A stretch of DNA of 64,000 bases from G963691835 sp963691835 (GCA_963691835.1 OY829383.1:2914001-2978000), one strand, 5' to 3'. Shown: positions 8,412 through 17,612, numbered from the stretch's first letter. Translations and numbers: made by a program. The notes: a model not told the origin generated them from the sequence alone.

Positions 8412-8534
8412 CTAGTACAGGATCGACCATGGGCAGTCGACGGACGCCTTGCAGGACTCTCGAGCGCCCCACAGGAGCAGACCGACGAGACCCAGGATCC
8501 CGACGATGATCAACACGCCTGTGATCGGTTTCAC
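8412..8534 (-). CDS. Tiny single-span membrane protein (40 aa)
   Basis: A GTG-initiated 40-aa ORF beginning (V)KPITGVLIIVGILGLVG. One strong transmembrane helix covers residues 5-23, and a short tail follows with two Cys (KASVDCPW). A GGAGG ribosome site sits 10 nt before the GTG. It lies between the SDR gene stop and the substrate-binding-protein gene, and is antisense to neither. No homologue family is recalled. The ribosome site and clean helix make it plausible, but its small size keeps confidence moderate. Confidence 0.5.
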   Translation of the reverse strand: MKPITGVLIIVGILGLVGLLLWGARESCKASVDCPWSILY

Positions 8535-8637
8535 TGCTGCCCCGCCTCCGTGAAAATGCCGCCGCAGCGCCGCTGCTTGCCTCCGGCCCCGCTTCTGGCA
8601 TGATGTCGCCAACCACAATACCGGGAGGCTTCGGTTC

Positions 8638-9834
8638 ATGCTGCACAAACTCAAGACGGTGTCCGCTCTGGTTGCCGCCGGCGTGCTCGCGTCGGGTGCT
8701 GCTCTGGCGGGCGGTCACGGCCCCATCAAGATCGGCTTTGTTACCACGGTCACGACGCCGGCTGCCGTCATCGGCAACGATATGGTCGACGCGGCCAACC
8801 TCGCACTCGAGCATATCGGCGGCGAGATGGGTGGCAAGAAGGTCGAGTTCATCCTCGAAGACGACGGCTTCAAGCCGGAAATCGGCAAGCAGAAGGCCGA
8901 CAAGCTCGTCAAGCAGGACAAGGTCGATTTCGTCGCCGGCTTCATCTGGAGCCACGTTCTCCTGGCGTCCTCAAAGACGGTTCTGGACAGCGGCACATTC
9001 CTGATCAGCGCGAACGCCGGGCCGTCTCAGCTCGCAGGCAAGCGCTGCCATGAGAACTTCTTCAACGTCTCTTGGCAGAACGACCAGACGCCGATGGCGC
9101 TGGGCGAGGTGTTGAACCAGAAGGGCATCACGTCCGCCTATCTGATGGCGCCGAACTACGCGGCCGGAAAGAACATGGTCTCCGGCGTGGAGCGGACCTT
9201 CAAGGGCGAGATCAAGGGTAAGGATCTCACCAAGTGGGGGGCCGACGCCCAGCTCGACTTCTCGGCGGAGTTGGCCAAGGCCAAGGCGTCGGACGCGGGC
9301 GCGCTGTTCACGTTCTATCCGGGCAAGGCCGGACCGGCTCTGATCCAGCAGTACACGCAGGCGGGCCTCTTGGGTGAGATCCCGCTCTACTCCGTCTTCA
9401 CGGTGGACGCGATCGCGCTGCCGCGGCTTCAGAAGGCAGGTCTTGAGGGCGTGCTCGGCTCGCTCAACACCCAGACGTGGTCGCCGGACCTCGACGTTCC
9501 GATGAACAAGCAGTTCGTGGCGGACTTCAAGGCGAAGCACGACCGGTATCCGTCCTTCTACGCGGCGCAGGCGTATGACTCGATCATGTTCATCAAGAAC
9601 GCGGTCGAGGCCGTCGGTGGTGACGTGTCCAACAAGGACGGTCTTCGGGCCGCGATGAAGTCGGGCTTCGAATCGACGCGTGGGTTCCTAAAAATGGGCT
9701 CCAACCACTTCCCGGTGCAGAACTTCTATCTGCGTGAGGTGGTGAAGGATGCCGGCGGCGATTGGACGACCAAGATCGTCTCCACGGTCTTCACGGACCA
9801 CGCCGACAGCTACGCGAAGGACTGCAAGCTGTGA
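8638..9834 (+). CDS. Branched-chain-amino-acid-type ABC transporter substrate-binding protein
   Basis: A 398-aa periplasmic binding protein. A signal peptide (about residues 1-23, ending GAALA) is followed by a Leu/Ile/Val-binding-protein fold (peripla_BP_6): IKIGFVTTVTTPAAVIGND and later AQAYDSIMFIKNAVEAVGG. Members of this subgroup often bind aromatic acids or other carboxylates rather than branched-chain amino acids, so the ligand is open. It is first in a five-gene uptake operon, with a hairpin between it and the permeases that probably raises binding-protein yield over the membrane parts. Confidence 0.9.
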   Translation: MLHKLKTVSALVAAGVLASGAALAGGHGPIKIGFVTTVTTPAAVIGNDMVDAANLALEHIGGEMGGKKVEFILEDDGFKPEIGKQKADKLVKQDKVDFVAGFIWSHVLLASSKTVLDSGTFLISANAGPSQLAGKRCHENFFNVSWQNDQTPMALGEVLNQKGITSAYLMAPNYAAGKNMVSGVERTFKGEIKGKDLTKWGADAQLDFSAELAKAKASDAGALFTFYPGKAGPALIQQYTQAGLLGEIPLYSVFTVDAIALPRLQKAGLEGVLGSLNTQTWSPDLDVPMNKQFVADFKAKHDRYPSFYAAQAYDSIMFIKNAVEAVGGDVSNKDGLRAAMKSGFESTRGFLKMGSNHFPVQNFYLREVVKDAGGDWTTKIVSTVFTDHADSYAKDCKL

Positions 9835-9860
9835 TCTGAATGGCGTGTTGACGCCACATG

Positions 9861-9894
9861 TCGGCGGGGTCTCCTGGCCCCGCCGATGTCTTTT
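9861..9894 (+). terminator. Terminator/attenuator hairpin after the binding-protein gene
   Basis: A 9-bp stem, TCGGCGGGG (9861-9869) with CCCCGCCGA (9878-9886), followed by TGTCTTTTCC. It lies 27 nt after the binding-protein stop and 38 nt before the livH-like start. It probably ends most transcripts or protects their 3' ends, with read-through to the permease genes. Confidence 0.65.
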
Positions 9895-9931
9895 CCGGAA
9901 CGTCGTTGTTGGGGACGGCGCGGGGTAGAAG

Positions 9932-10852
9932 ATGGATTGGGCCCTTCTGGTCACGCAGATCCTGAACGGACTGCAGCTCGGCATTCTGCTGTTCCTGTTG
10001 GCGGCGGGTTTGACGCTGATCTTCGGGATCATGGACTTCGTCAATCTGGCGCATGGCTCCCTCTACATGATGGGCGCGTTCTTCTGTGCGACGTTCACGG
10101 AGCTGACGGACAGTTTCATTCTGGGGGTGCTGCTGGGGCTTCCGGCGACAGCCCTGCTGGGCCTCGCGGTGGAGGTGACCGTCGCCCGTTATCTGTACAC
10201 CCGAGATCACCTGGATCAGGTTCTGGCGACCTTCGGGCTTATTCTGTGTTTCGATGCGGGCGTTCAGTATCTCTGGGGGCCTGCCGGTTTGGCGGTCCCG
10301 TTGCCGGGCTGGCTTCGGGGTCAGGTCAGCCTGGGTGAGATCGTCATCCCGTCCTACCGGGTGATGATCGTGGTGGTCGGGCTCGCCGTTGCCGTCGGCC
10401 TTTGGTGGCTCGTGAACAACACCAAGATGGGCATGTTGATCCGGGCCGGGGCGTCGAACCGCACAATGGTCTCCGCGTTGGGCGTGGATATCGCCAAGCT
10501 CTTTGCCGGTCTCTTCGGGCTCGGCGCGGTTCTCGCAGGCCTTGCCGGGATGATGATCGCCCCCATCACCGAGGCGACCATTGGCATGGGCAATCAGATC
10601 ATCATCGTTGCGTTCGTGGTCATCATCATCGGTGGCATCGGCTCGGTCAAAGGAGCGTTCGTCGCGGCCATGCTGGTCGGTCTGATCGACACCATGGGCC
10701 GCTCCTTCCTCGATACCTTCATGAAGCTTTTGATGTCCGACCAAAACGCGGAGACAGCCGCGCCGGCCATTTCCGCCATGACGATCTACATCCTGATGGC
10801 GGCCATCCTGGCGGTGCGTCCCCAGGGCCTCTTCCCGCCGAAGGGGCGTTAG
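9932..10852 (+). CDS. livH: Branched-chain-type ABC transporter permease (LivH family)
   Basis: A 306-aa inner-membrane permease with about eight helices. It opens with ILNGLQLGILLFLLAAGLTL and carries the LivH-type segment FGIMDFVNLAHGSLYMMGA near residues 30-48. The cytoplasmic EAA-like loop is around ALGVDIAKLFAGLFGLGAVL. It forms a heterodimeric channel with the LivM-like protein encoded 3 nt downstream. It is named for family; the transported compound may not be an amino acid. Confidence 0.9.
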   Translation: MDWALLVTQILNGLQLGILLFLLAAGLTLIFGIMDFVNLAHGSLYMMGAFFCATFTELTDSFILGVLLGLPATALLGLAVEVTVARYLYTRDHLDQVLATFGLILCFDAGVQYLWGPAGLAVPLPGWLRGQVSLGEIVIPSYRVMIVVVGLAVAVGLWWLVNNTKMGMLIRAGASNRTMVSALGVDIAKLFAGLFGLGAVLAGLAGMMIAPITEATIGMGNQIIIVAFVVIIIGGIGSVKGAFVAAMLVGLIDTMGRSFLDTFMKLLMSDQNAETAAPAISAMTIYILMAAILAVRPQGLFPPKGR

Positions 10853-10855
10853 ACC

Positions 10856-11842
10856 ATGGATATCTTCTCCGTCCGGACCTGGGGCGTGCGAGGCTGGACG
10901 ACGCTGATCGGCCTTCTGATCCTGGTGGCGGTGCCGAGTTACGCGTCCGCCAATGACGCCGTCTTCATCCAGGACCTTTTCAACCGTCTCATGATCCTCG
11001 GGATCGCGGCGGTCAGCCTCAACTTGATCCTCGGCTACGGCGGCATGATCAGCTTCGGCCACGCCGCCTATCTTGGGATTGGCGCCTACTGTGTCGGCAT
11101 TCCCGCCTACTATGACGTGGAGCCGGGTTGGCAGCATTTCGGCTTGGCGATCATCGCGTCTGCCGCCTACGCGCTTGTGACGGGCGCCATCTGCCTCCGC
11201 ACCAAGGGTGTGTACTTCATCATGATCACCATGGCGTTCTCGCAGATGGTGTTCTTCGCCTTCGTCAGCATCGAGGAATATGGCGGCGACGATGGCCTGG
11301 TCATCTACTTCCGAAGTGTTTTCCCGGACCCCTTCGATTTAGAGGATGCGGCGACGCTCTACTACGTGACCTGGGGATTCCTCGTCGCCTCGCTCTTTGT
11401 GGTGCATCGGATTGTGCGGTCCCGGTTCGGTATGGTGATCGAGGGGTCGAAGGACAACGAGCGGCGCATGCAGTCGATCGGCTACGACACCTACACCTAC
11501 CGGCTGGTCTGCTATGTGATCTCCGGCGTGATCTGCGGCATCGCGGGCGCGCTTCTCGGCAACTTCACCACGTTCATCAGCCCGGACATGCTCAACTGGA
11601 CCCGGTCTGGAGAGCTCATCTTCATGGTCGTTCTGGGCGGTTCCGGCACGTTGTTCGGCCCTGTGATGGGGGCGGCCGCGTTTGTCCTGATCGAAGAGGC
11701 ATTGTCCGGGTTCACCATCTACTGGCAGTTCTGGTTCGGCCTGATGCTGATCGGCGTCGTGCTGTTCGCGCGCGGCGGCATTGACGGGTTGCTGAGGTCT
11801 GCGTTTGGCCTTCTGGGCCGGCGTCCTGGAGGGTCACGATGA
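10856..11842 (+). CDS. livM: Branched-chain-type ABC transporter permease (LivM family)
   Basis: A 328-aa second permease subunit. The conserved segment LNLILGYGGMISFGHAAYLGIGAY is at about residues 53-76, and the late segment GELIFMVVLGGSGTLFGPVMGA is typical of LivM. It starts 3 nt after the livH-like stop, and its own stop overlaps the next gene start (ATGA), so expression is coupled. Confidence 0.9.
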   Translation: MDIFSVRTWGVRGWTTLIGLLILVAVPSYASANDAVFIQDLFNRLMILGIAAVSLNLILGYGGMISFGHAAYLGIGAYCVGIPAYYDVEPGWQHFGLAIIASAAYALVTGAICLRTKGVYFIMITMAFSQMVFFAFVSIEEYGGDDGLVIYFRSVFPDPFDLEDAATLYYVTWGFLVASLFVVHRIVRSRFGMVIEGSKDNERRMQSIGYDTYTYRLVCYVISGVICGIAGALLGNFTTFISPDMLNWTRSGELIFMVVLGGSGTLFGPVMGAAAFVLIEEALSGFTIYWQFWFGLMLIGVVLFARGGIDGLLRSAFGLLGRRPGGSR

Positions 11843-12599
11843 GCGAGACGTTCCTCGAGATCCGGGACCTCTACAAGAGCTATGGCGGTATTGCGGCGAC
11901 CGATCATGTCAGCCTCGACGTGCGCCGCGGAGAACTGCACGCCGTCATCGGCCCCAACGGCGCGGGCAAGACGACCCTGATCGCGCAGCTCGCCGGTGAG
12001 GTGCCGCCGGACGGGGGACAGGTGATCCTCGATGGGGAGGACATCACCCGGGTTCCCGCGCACCGTCGCTCCCATATGGGCCTCGCCCGGTCCTTCCAGA
12101 TCACGAGCCTGATGCTGCATATGACCGTGATCGACAATGTGGCGCTGGCGATCCAATCGCATACCGGGCACTCGTACCGCTTCTGGCGCGATGCCCGGAA
12201 AGATACGGACCTGACCGAACCGGCGCTGGCGGCGCTGGCCCATGTGGGCCTGGCAGACCGGGCCGGCGAGGTTGCCGACACCCTGTCCCACGGCGAGCAT
12301 CGGCAGCTTGAGATCGCCATGGCGTTGGCGACGGAGCCGACACTGATGCTTCTCGACGAGCCCATGGCCGGGATGGGCACAGAAGAGGCGGCCCGGATGG
12401 TTGAGACCCTGAAGGCGCTGAAAGGGACGAAGACCATGTTGCTTATCGAGCATGACATGGACGCGGTCTTCGCCCTGGCGGACCGAATAACGGTATTGGT
12501 TTACGGCAAAGTCATTGCCACGGGCTCACCCGACGAGATCCGGACGGATGAGGCCGTGCGGCGCGCCTATCTCGGCGATGAGACGGCGGGGGCGGCCTG

Positions 12600-12600
<1 letters not shown>
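11839..12600 (+). CDS. livG: Branched-chain-type ABC transporter ATPase (LivG family)
   Basis: A 253-aa ATPase. Walker A is GPNGAGKTT (about residues 38-46). The signature motif is the variant LSHGEHRQLEIA instead of LSGGQ, usual for LivG, and Walker B is LMLLDEP. The C-terminal BCA_ABC_TP_C tail (RRAYLGDE) is present. It overlaps livM by four bases and livF by one base (TGATG). Confidence 0.92.
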
Positions 12601-13301
<701 letters not shown>

Positions 13302-13323
13302 AGACCGCTAGGAACAGCCCTGC

Positions 13324-13593
13324 TCACTCGTCGTCGAACTCCATCTCCGCGAGCGCGCGCGTGACCATGTAGGCGCCAATCGCCACACAGAAGATGCCTT
13401 TCAGCGCGTCTGGTGACCAAGACACCCAAAGGACGAGCGGCGAAGCGAGGCAGGTCAAACCCGACACGCACATGAGCCAATCGGCCCGTTCCCGGTTCAG
13501 ATAGCGCCGTGGCGACAGCCGGGCGAACAAGCCCGGCGTGTTTCGCTGCGGATCATCCGGCTTACCGGCGGGCAGATCGTTCGTGTCGGTCAT
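13324..13593 (-). CDS. Small two-helix membrane protein
   Basis: An 89-aa protein. A polar, proline-rich N-terminal half (residues 1-40) is followed by two hydrophobic segments (about 41-58 and 63-80) and an acidic C-terminus (EMEFDDE). I do not recognise a family. It is convergent with the livF-like gene and co-directional with the downstream-read aldolase gene at 13651-14433, whose GTG start is more than 800 bases away, so it is probably transcribed separately or as read-through. Confidence 0.65.
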   Translation of the reverse strand: MTDTNDLPAGKPDDPQRNTPGLFARLSPRRYLNRERADWLMCVSGLTCLASPLVLWVSWSPDALKGIFCVAIGAYMVTRALAEMEFDDE

Positions 13594-13650
13594 GAAGCGA
13601 CAATATGGTCTCTATCGTCTGTTTGCCAATCGGAATGGATCGATACGGGG

Positions 13651-14433
13651 CTACAGATCTCCGTGAGCCGAGCGGAAGGCGGAGACGTCGGCGATGGATG
13701 CGGCGCGCAGCATCATTGTGTCGACAGCGCCCGCGACAAAGCCCCAGCCATCCGCCGCGAGGTCAATGACCGATAGGCCCGGACGCGGAATGCTTCCAAG
13801 CACCTTGCCGGTTGGCCGTACCGCATCGACGACGCGCTTGATGGCAGCTTCCACATCCGAATGCCCGGTATCGGCCAGATGACCCAACGATCCCGACAGA
13901 TCGCCCGCACCGACAAACACCATATCGACGCCATCGACCGCCGCGATCTCGGCGGCGTTGTCGACCGCCTCGCGCGTCTCGATCTGAACGGCGATCACAA
14001 GCCTCTCATGGGCAGTGGCCTGGTAACTTGTATCCGTCCCGAAGGCGGATGCCCGGATCGCGGGTACCGCATATCCCCGCCGTCCATGGGGTGGATAGCG
14101 GCAGGCGGAGACGATCGCCGCCGCCTCTGCGGCGCTATTGACCATCGGCACCATGACGGCTTCAGCACCCGCGTCCAGAACGCGCTTCAGATAGTCGGGA
14201 TCGTGGCTCGGCACTCGGATCATTGCCGTGGTGTCGCCACCGGCGCGTAGGCCCCGCATCATGTCTATCGCGGTCTCCAGCCCCATCGCGCCGTGTTCCT
14301 GGTCGATGATCGCGGCGTCATACCCTGCGACGGATACGATTTCGGCCACCGTCGGGCTCGGCAATCCAAGCCAAACCGCGATCGCCGGTTTTCCAGCGGC
14401 CATCAAGCGCTTCAATCGGGTCGGATGGGTCAC
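13651..14433 (-). CDS. HpcH/HpaI aldolase family protein (second paralogue)
   Basis: A 260-aa pyruvate-type aldolase. It contains DAAIIDQEHGAMGLE and the metal/pyruvate region DAGAEAVMVPMVNSA, then VQIETREAVDN, matching the metal-binding Glu of the class. I start it at the GTG 14433 because TTTGGAG lies 7 nt upstream and the domain begins there. The open frame continues upstream to 16032 but that part is non-coding shadow. It is divergent from the Ldh_2 dehydrogenase at 14590, which suggests a shared promoter region and a common catabolic pathway for a 2-keto or 2-hydroxy acid. Confidence 0.9.
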   Translation of the reverse strand: MTHPTRLKRLMAAGKPAIAVWLGLPSPTVAEIVSVAGYDAAIIDQEHGAMGLETAIDMMRGLRAGGDTTAMIRVPSHDPDYLKRVLDAGAEAVMVPMVNSAAEAAAIVSACRYPPHGRRGYAVPAIRASAFGTDTSYQATAHERLVIAVQIETREAVDNAAEIAAVDGVDMVFVGAGDLSGSLGHLADTGHSDVEAAIKRVVDAVRPTGKVLGSIPRPGLSVIDLAADGWGFVAGAVDTMMLRAASIADVSAFRSAHGDL

Positions 14434-14589
14434 AGGCGCACTCCAAAGATCCTTTGTATTTTGGTGCGGAAGAATGCACGGGCGGGTGCCACGCGCAAAG
14501 ACAAAGCGTCTTACCGGCGGTGTCGACTCGAATTTTGTGATTGAGACCCCGCTGGGGTAGGGTCCCCGCTGATTTCTTGGGAGAGCCCT

Positions 14590-15642
14590 ATGTCCGACCG
14601 CTTCGCCGCCGCCGATCTCGTCGCCTTTGCCGAGAGCCTGCTCGTCGCGGTCGGGATGGAAACGCCAAAGGCCGCCATCGTCGCTCCCATCCTGGTTGAG
14701 GCGGATCTGATGGGGCACACGACCCACGGCCTTCAATTGTTGTCGCCCTATCTCGGCGCGCTGCGGGACGGCACCATGGCCGCCAAGGGTGAGCCCAAAG
14801 TGATCTCCGATCGGGGGGCGGTGGCGACGTGGGACGGTCAGCGCCTTTCCGGGGTCTGGTTGACCGCGACAGCCGTCGATCTCGGTGTCGAGCGGGCCAA
14901 GACCTACGGCACCGCCACGATCGCGGTACAGAGAAGCCATCACATTGCCTGCCTCGCGGCGTTCCTGGAGCGGGCCACGAGCCAAGGCTGCATGGTGATC
15001 ATCGCGTCCTCCGATCCGTCGGTTGCCAGCGTGGCGCCTTTCGGCGGCACGAAAGCCGTGTTTACGCCGGACCCGATCGCCATCGGCATTCCGACCGACG
15101 GGGACCCGATCCTGATCGACATCAGCGCCTCGATCACGACAAACGGGCTTACCGGACGCCTGCACGGGGAGGGCGGTTTGCTGCCGGGTCCCTGGGTCCA
15201 GGATGCGAGCGGACGCGCCAGCCACGACCCCTCCGTGCTCTTCGAGAACCCTCCCGGGACGATCCTGCCGGTGGGCGGACAGGACCACGGTCACAAAGGA
15301 TACGGAATGGCGCTGCTGGTGGAAGCCTTGACCCAGGGACTGCCGGGCTTCGGGCGGGCGGACGCGTCCGAAGGCTGGGGTGCGGGTGTCACGGTCCAGG
15401 TGTTGGATCCGACGGCGTTCGCGGGATCGGACGCCTTCAAGCGGCAGACGTCCTGGATCGCGGACGCCTGCCGGACGAATCCGCCGGTCGACGGGGGAGC
15501 TCCTGTACGGCTGCCGGGAGACGGCGCGTTGTCGCGGAAACGCGCAGCGATCCGGGACGGGGTCGAACTTCATTCCTGCATCATGCCGGCCATCGCCCCA
15601 TGGGCACACAGCCTGGGGGTCGCGACGCCCGCCGCTCTCTAG
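14590..15642 (+). CDS. Ldh_2-family (malate/L-lactate/sulfolactate-type) dehydrogenase
   Basis: A 350-aa NAD(P)-dependent dehydrogenase of the Ldh_2 family, which includes malate, ureidoglycolate, delta-1-piperideine-2-carboxylate and (R)-sulfolactate (ComC) enzymes. The family landmarks are ADLMGHTTHGLQLL (about residues 38-51) and the active-site VQRSHHIA, followed by DISASITTNG and GGQDHGHKGYGMALLVE. A GGGAGAG ribosome site precedes the ATG. Divergent pairing with the aldolase at 13651 suggests joint hydroxyacid catabolism. ComC-like activity is possible given the sulfonate-type genes at 50-52 kb, but nothing in the sequence fixes the substrate. Confidence 0.88.
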   Translation: MSDRFAAADLVAFAESLLVAVGMETPKAAIVAPILVEADLMGHTTHGLQLLSPYLGALRDGTMAAKGEPKVISDRGAVATWDGQRLSGVWLTATAVDLGVERAKTYGTATIAVQRSHHIACLAAFLERATSQGCMVIIASSDPSVASVAPFGGTKAVFTPDPIAIGIPTDGDPILIDISASITTNGLTGRLHGEGGLLPGPWVQDASGRASHDPSVLFENPPGTILPVGGQDHGHKGYGMALLVEALTQGLPGFGRADASEGWGAGVTVQVLDPTAFAGSDAFKRQTSWIADACRTNPPVDGGAPVRLPGDGALSRKRAAIRDGVELHSCIMPAIAPWAHSLGVATPAAL

Positions 15643-15653
15643 CGGGTCTCTGT

Positions 15654-16205
15654 CTAGAACGTACCGTAGATCGGCGCGTTCGGGAGGTGGTCTTCCAGCG
15701 TCTCGTTGTTCTCGATCTTTATGTGAGCCGAAAGCACATGCTTGACGCACGTTCCGTCCGATAACGGCAGATCGACTCCGATGACCTTGATGAACGGTCG
15801 TTCGTGCTGGTCCAGATGGCCGAGCACAATGCCGATGAATGGATCCGCGACCATGGATTCGAAGTACTTGCTTTCGACCTGTTGCCAGAGTTCCGGGTCC
15901 AGCGCCTTCTCCCCCAACCGCTTGTTGGTGTAGTCCACGCCCCACCATTGGGCCAGCTTGGTGCCCCATAGGACAAAACGAACGTCGAATGGGTTCTGTT
16001 CGAACTCGGCAATCGCAATTGTGCCCCACCAACCCCGAAAGTCGAAGAAATCGAAGTCCGCCCGTGCGGGCAGCGCTCCGTCATCACCGAAACGGTCTGC
16101 CCATAGCCGCACAAGATCGGCGAACGGTCCAAAACCGTCCGGGGCCGCGTCGAGACGGCAAAGGCCATACCGCCAGTTAATTTTCTCGCGGGCGTCGCGA
16201 TACAT
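15654..16205 (-). CDS. PAS_5-domain protein
   Basis: A 183-aa cytosolic protein with no signal peptide. The alternation ALPARADFDFFDFRGWWGTI, then FDVRFVLWGTKLAQWWGVDYTNKRLGEK, matches the PAS_5 group common in Rhodospirillales, where a single PAS-like domain makes up the whole protein. Its job in these bacteria is unknown; ligand or redox sensing is inferred from the fold. A GGGAAG ribosome site supports the ATG at 16205. It converges on the Ldh_2 gene. Confidence 0.75.
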   Translation of the reverse strand: MYRDAREKINWRYGLCRLDAAPDGFGPFADLVRLWADRFGDDGALPARADFDFFDFRGWWGTIAIAEFEQNPFDVRFVLWGTKLAQWWGVDYTNKRLGEKALDPELWQQVESKYFESMVADPFIGIVLGHLDQHERPFIKVIGVDLPLSDGTCVKHVLSAHIKIENNETLEDHLPNAPIYGTF

Positions 16206-16471
16206 GAAATGTCTTCCCGGAAATTGGACGCTGCTTGCATCCGTCCGTCACTATGCCGCGCGAACCCATATCAGCGCTAGACATGATCCGTCTATCAAGG
16301 TTCCAAGGACGACAGATAAGTATCTAGTCATTTCAGCAGTATAGAGAAAAGGTTTAGATATAAAATTTTACACAGTTCTAAAATTGTATGGAAACACGAA
16401 GAACCCGTATGTGCTCTTCATAAATGCTTGCAGTGGTGCCATATGGGTGTCCCGTAAGACTGGAGGGCAGC
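16206..16471. other. AT-rich divergent intergenic region
   Basis: This 266-bp stretch separates the PAS gene (leftward) from the small basic ORF at 16472 (rightward). Its middle part (about 16300-16395) is strongly AT-rich, with TATAAA at 16359-16364. A heat-shock-like pair, CTTCATA (16416-16422) and TGCCATAT (16437-16444), 14 nt apart, lies just upstream of the small ORF. I see no protein-like ORF or tRNA. Confidence 0.4.
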
Positions 16472-16621
16472 ATGAAGACGCCAAATGAGAGCCGTAGGAC
16501 AGGGCGGAACCCTGTCGCTAAGGCGGTCCGGCGGCTGACGCCCAAGCGGGTTGAAAGCCGCCTCAACTACAAACGAAAGCAGAAACACAAAGGCCGGGCC
16601 ATCCCGGCCTTTGATCATTTT
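16472..16621 (+). CDS. Small basic protein without a stop codon before its terminator (ArfA-like candidate)
   Basis: A 50-codon basic peptide with a good start: GGAGGG lies 4 nt before the ATG. The key segments are RNPVAKAVRR (residues 12-21), KRVESR (25-30) and YKRKQKHKGR (33-42). Codons 40-47 are inside a perfect 10-bp hairpin, and no in-frame stop occurs until 16873, deep inside rpoH on the other strand. A transcript ending at the hairpin would therefore be non-stop. ArfA, a ribosome-rescue factor, is known in gamma- and beta-proteobacteria to be made from such hairpin-truncated messages, and its C-terminal YxRKxKHxxR segment resembles this one. The function is inferred. Alternatives are another short 'RNPVAK' basic protein family or a 133-aa read-through product. 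Confidence 0.55.
16589..16612. terminator. Bidirectional terminator hairpin shared by rpoH and the small basic ORF
   Basis: A perfect stem, AAAGGCCGGG (16589-16598) with CCCGGCCTTT (16603-16612), and a CCAT loop. On the minus strand it follows rpoH by about 36 nt and is followed by GTGTTTCTG. On the plus strand it lies inside the small ORF and is followed by GATCATTTT. Stem A/T ends and T-rich flanks fit an intrinsic terminator working in both directions. Confidence 0.75.
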
Positions 16622-16648
16622 GGGCCTCAGAACCTCACAGGTGCGGTT

Positions 16649-17533
16649 CTATGCCTCCAGCAGCAGGTCACTGTGGCGTTCCACCCGTTTGGTGATCTGG
16701 TCCTTCAGCTTCATCATGGCCCGATGCTCAAGCTGGCGGACACGCTCCTTGCTGACGCCGAGTTCACGGCCAAGCTCTTCCAGGGTCGCCCCCTCTTCGG
16801 AGAGCCGGCGCTGCTGGATGATTGTCTGCTCCCGCGGGCTCAACTCCGACAGGGCTTCACCAAGCCATTTTGAGCGGGTGGCCGCATCCTTCATGCCCGT
16901 GACGATGTCTTCCGGGCTTGGCCTTTCATCGGCCAGGAACTCCTGCCAGTCATCATCGCCCGCTTCGCTGATCGGCGCGTTCAGTGATTGGTCAGCGGCG
17001 GCGAGACGCATCTCCATGGATTCCACATCCCGGAGACCGACGTTGAGCTCGGTCGCGATCTGCTCCCGCCCTTCCTGGGTCAACGGGCCAGACACCGTGT
17101 TGTGGATCTTGGCGCGCAGCCGGCGGAGGTTGAAGAAGAGGGACTTCTGGGCGGCTGTAGTCCCCGTGCGGACGATCGACCAGTTGCGGAGGATGTAGTC
17201 CTGGATGGCTGAACGGATCCACCAGGCGGCGTAGGTCGAGAAACGGACCTCGCGCTCCGGCTCGAACCGGGCGGCGGCCTGCATCAGGCCGACATTGCCT
17301 TCCTGAACGAGATCGCCCATCGGCAGGCCATAATTCCGGAAGCGGGAGGCCGTGCTGATCACGAGGCGGGTGTAGGAGCGGACCAGTTCGTGCAGTGCGG
17401 CTTCGTCGTTCTGTTCCCGCCAGCGGACGGCCAAGGCGAATTCCCGATCCCGCTCCAACAGCGGCTCTTTCATGGAGGCCCGAATGAAACTGACGTTCGC
17501 GCGACGCGTCTCTGGGTCGTCTATGTAGGCCAT
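16649..17533 (-). CDS. rpoH: Heat-shock sigma factor RpoH (sigma-32)
   Basis: A 294-aa sigma-70-family factor. Region 2 has GLPMGDLVQEGNVGLMQAAARFEP (residues 69-92) and the region 2.4 element FSTYAAWWIRSAIQDYI. The RpoH box QKSLFFNLR is at 129-137, which separates it from other group 3/4 sigmas. Region 4 helix-turn-helix is at about 245-280 (TLEELGRELGVSKERVRQLE). I start at the Met 17533 (MAYIDDPETRR); upstream codons to 17590 are not family-like. It directs chaperone/protease transcription; htpG at 27119 carries a matching promoter. Confidence 0.95.
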   Translation of the reverse strand: MAYIDDPETRRANVSFIRASMKEPLLERDREFALAVRWREQNDEAALHELVRSYTRLVISTASRFRNYGLPMGDLVQEGNVGLMQAAARFEPEREVRFSTYAAWWIRSAIQDYILRNWSIVRTGTTAAQKSLFFNLRRLRAKIHNTVSGPLTQEGREQIATELNVGLRDVESMEMRLAAADQSLNAPISEAGDDDWQEFLADERPSPEDIVTGMKDAATRSKWLGEALSELSPREQTIIQQRRLSEEGATLEELGRELGVSKERVRQLEHRAMMKLKDQITKRVERHSDLLLEA

Positions 17534-17612
17534 CGGAACCCCCGCGGTTCGTGTTGGGCAAGGTCGTGCGTTCGCCTCGCTTTCCCACAATACGAGTAGT
17601 GGAATGAATTGG

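Noticed and set aside
9791..11137. A 448-codon minus-strand open frame
   Set aside because: It is a shadow of the liv permease genes with low-complexity His/Asp/Arg composition.
14434..16032. Upstream continuation of the aldolase frame to 16032 on the minus strand
   Set aside because: It is antisense to the Ldh_2 dehydrogenase, has no family features, and the aldolase has a proper GTG with ribosome site at 14433.
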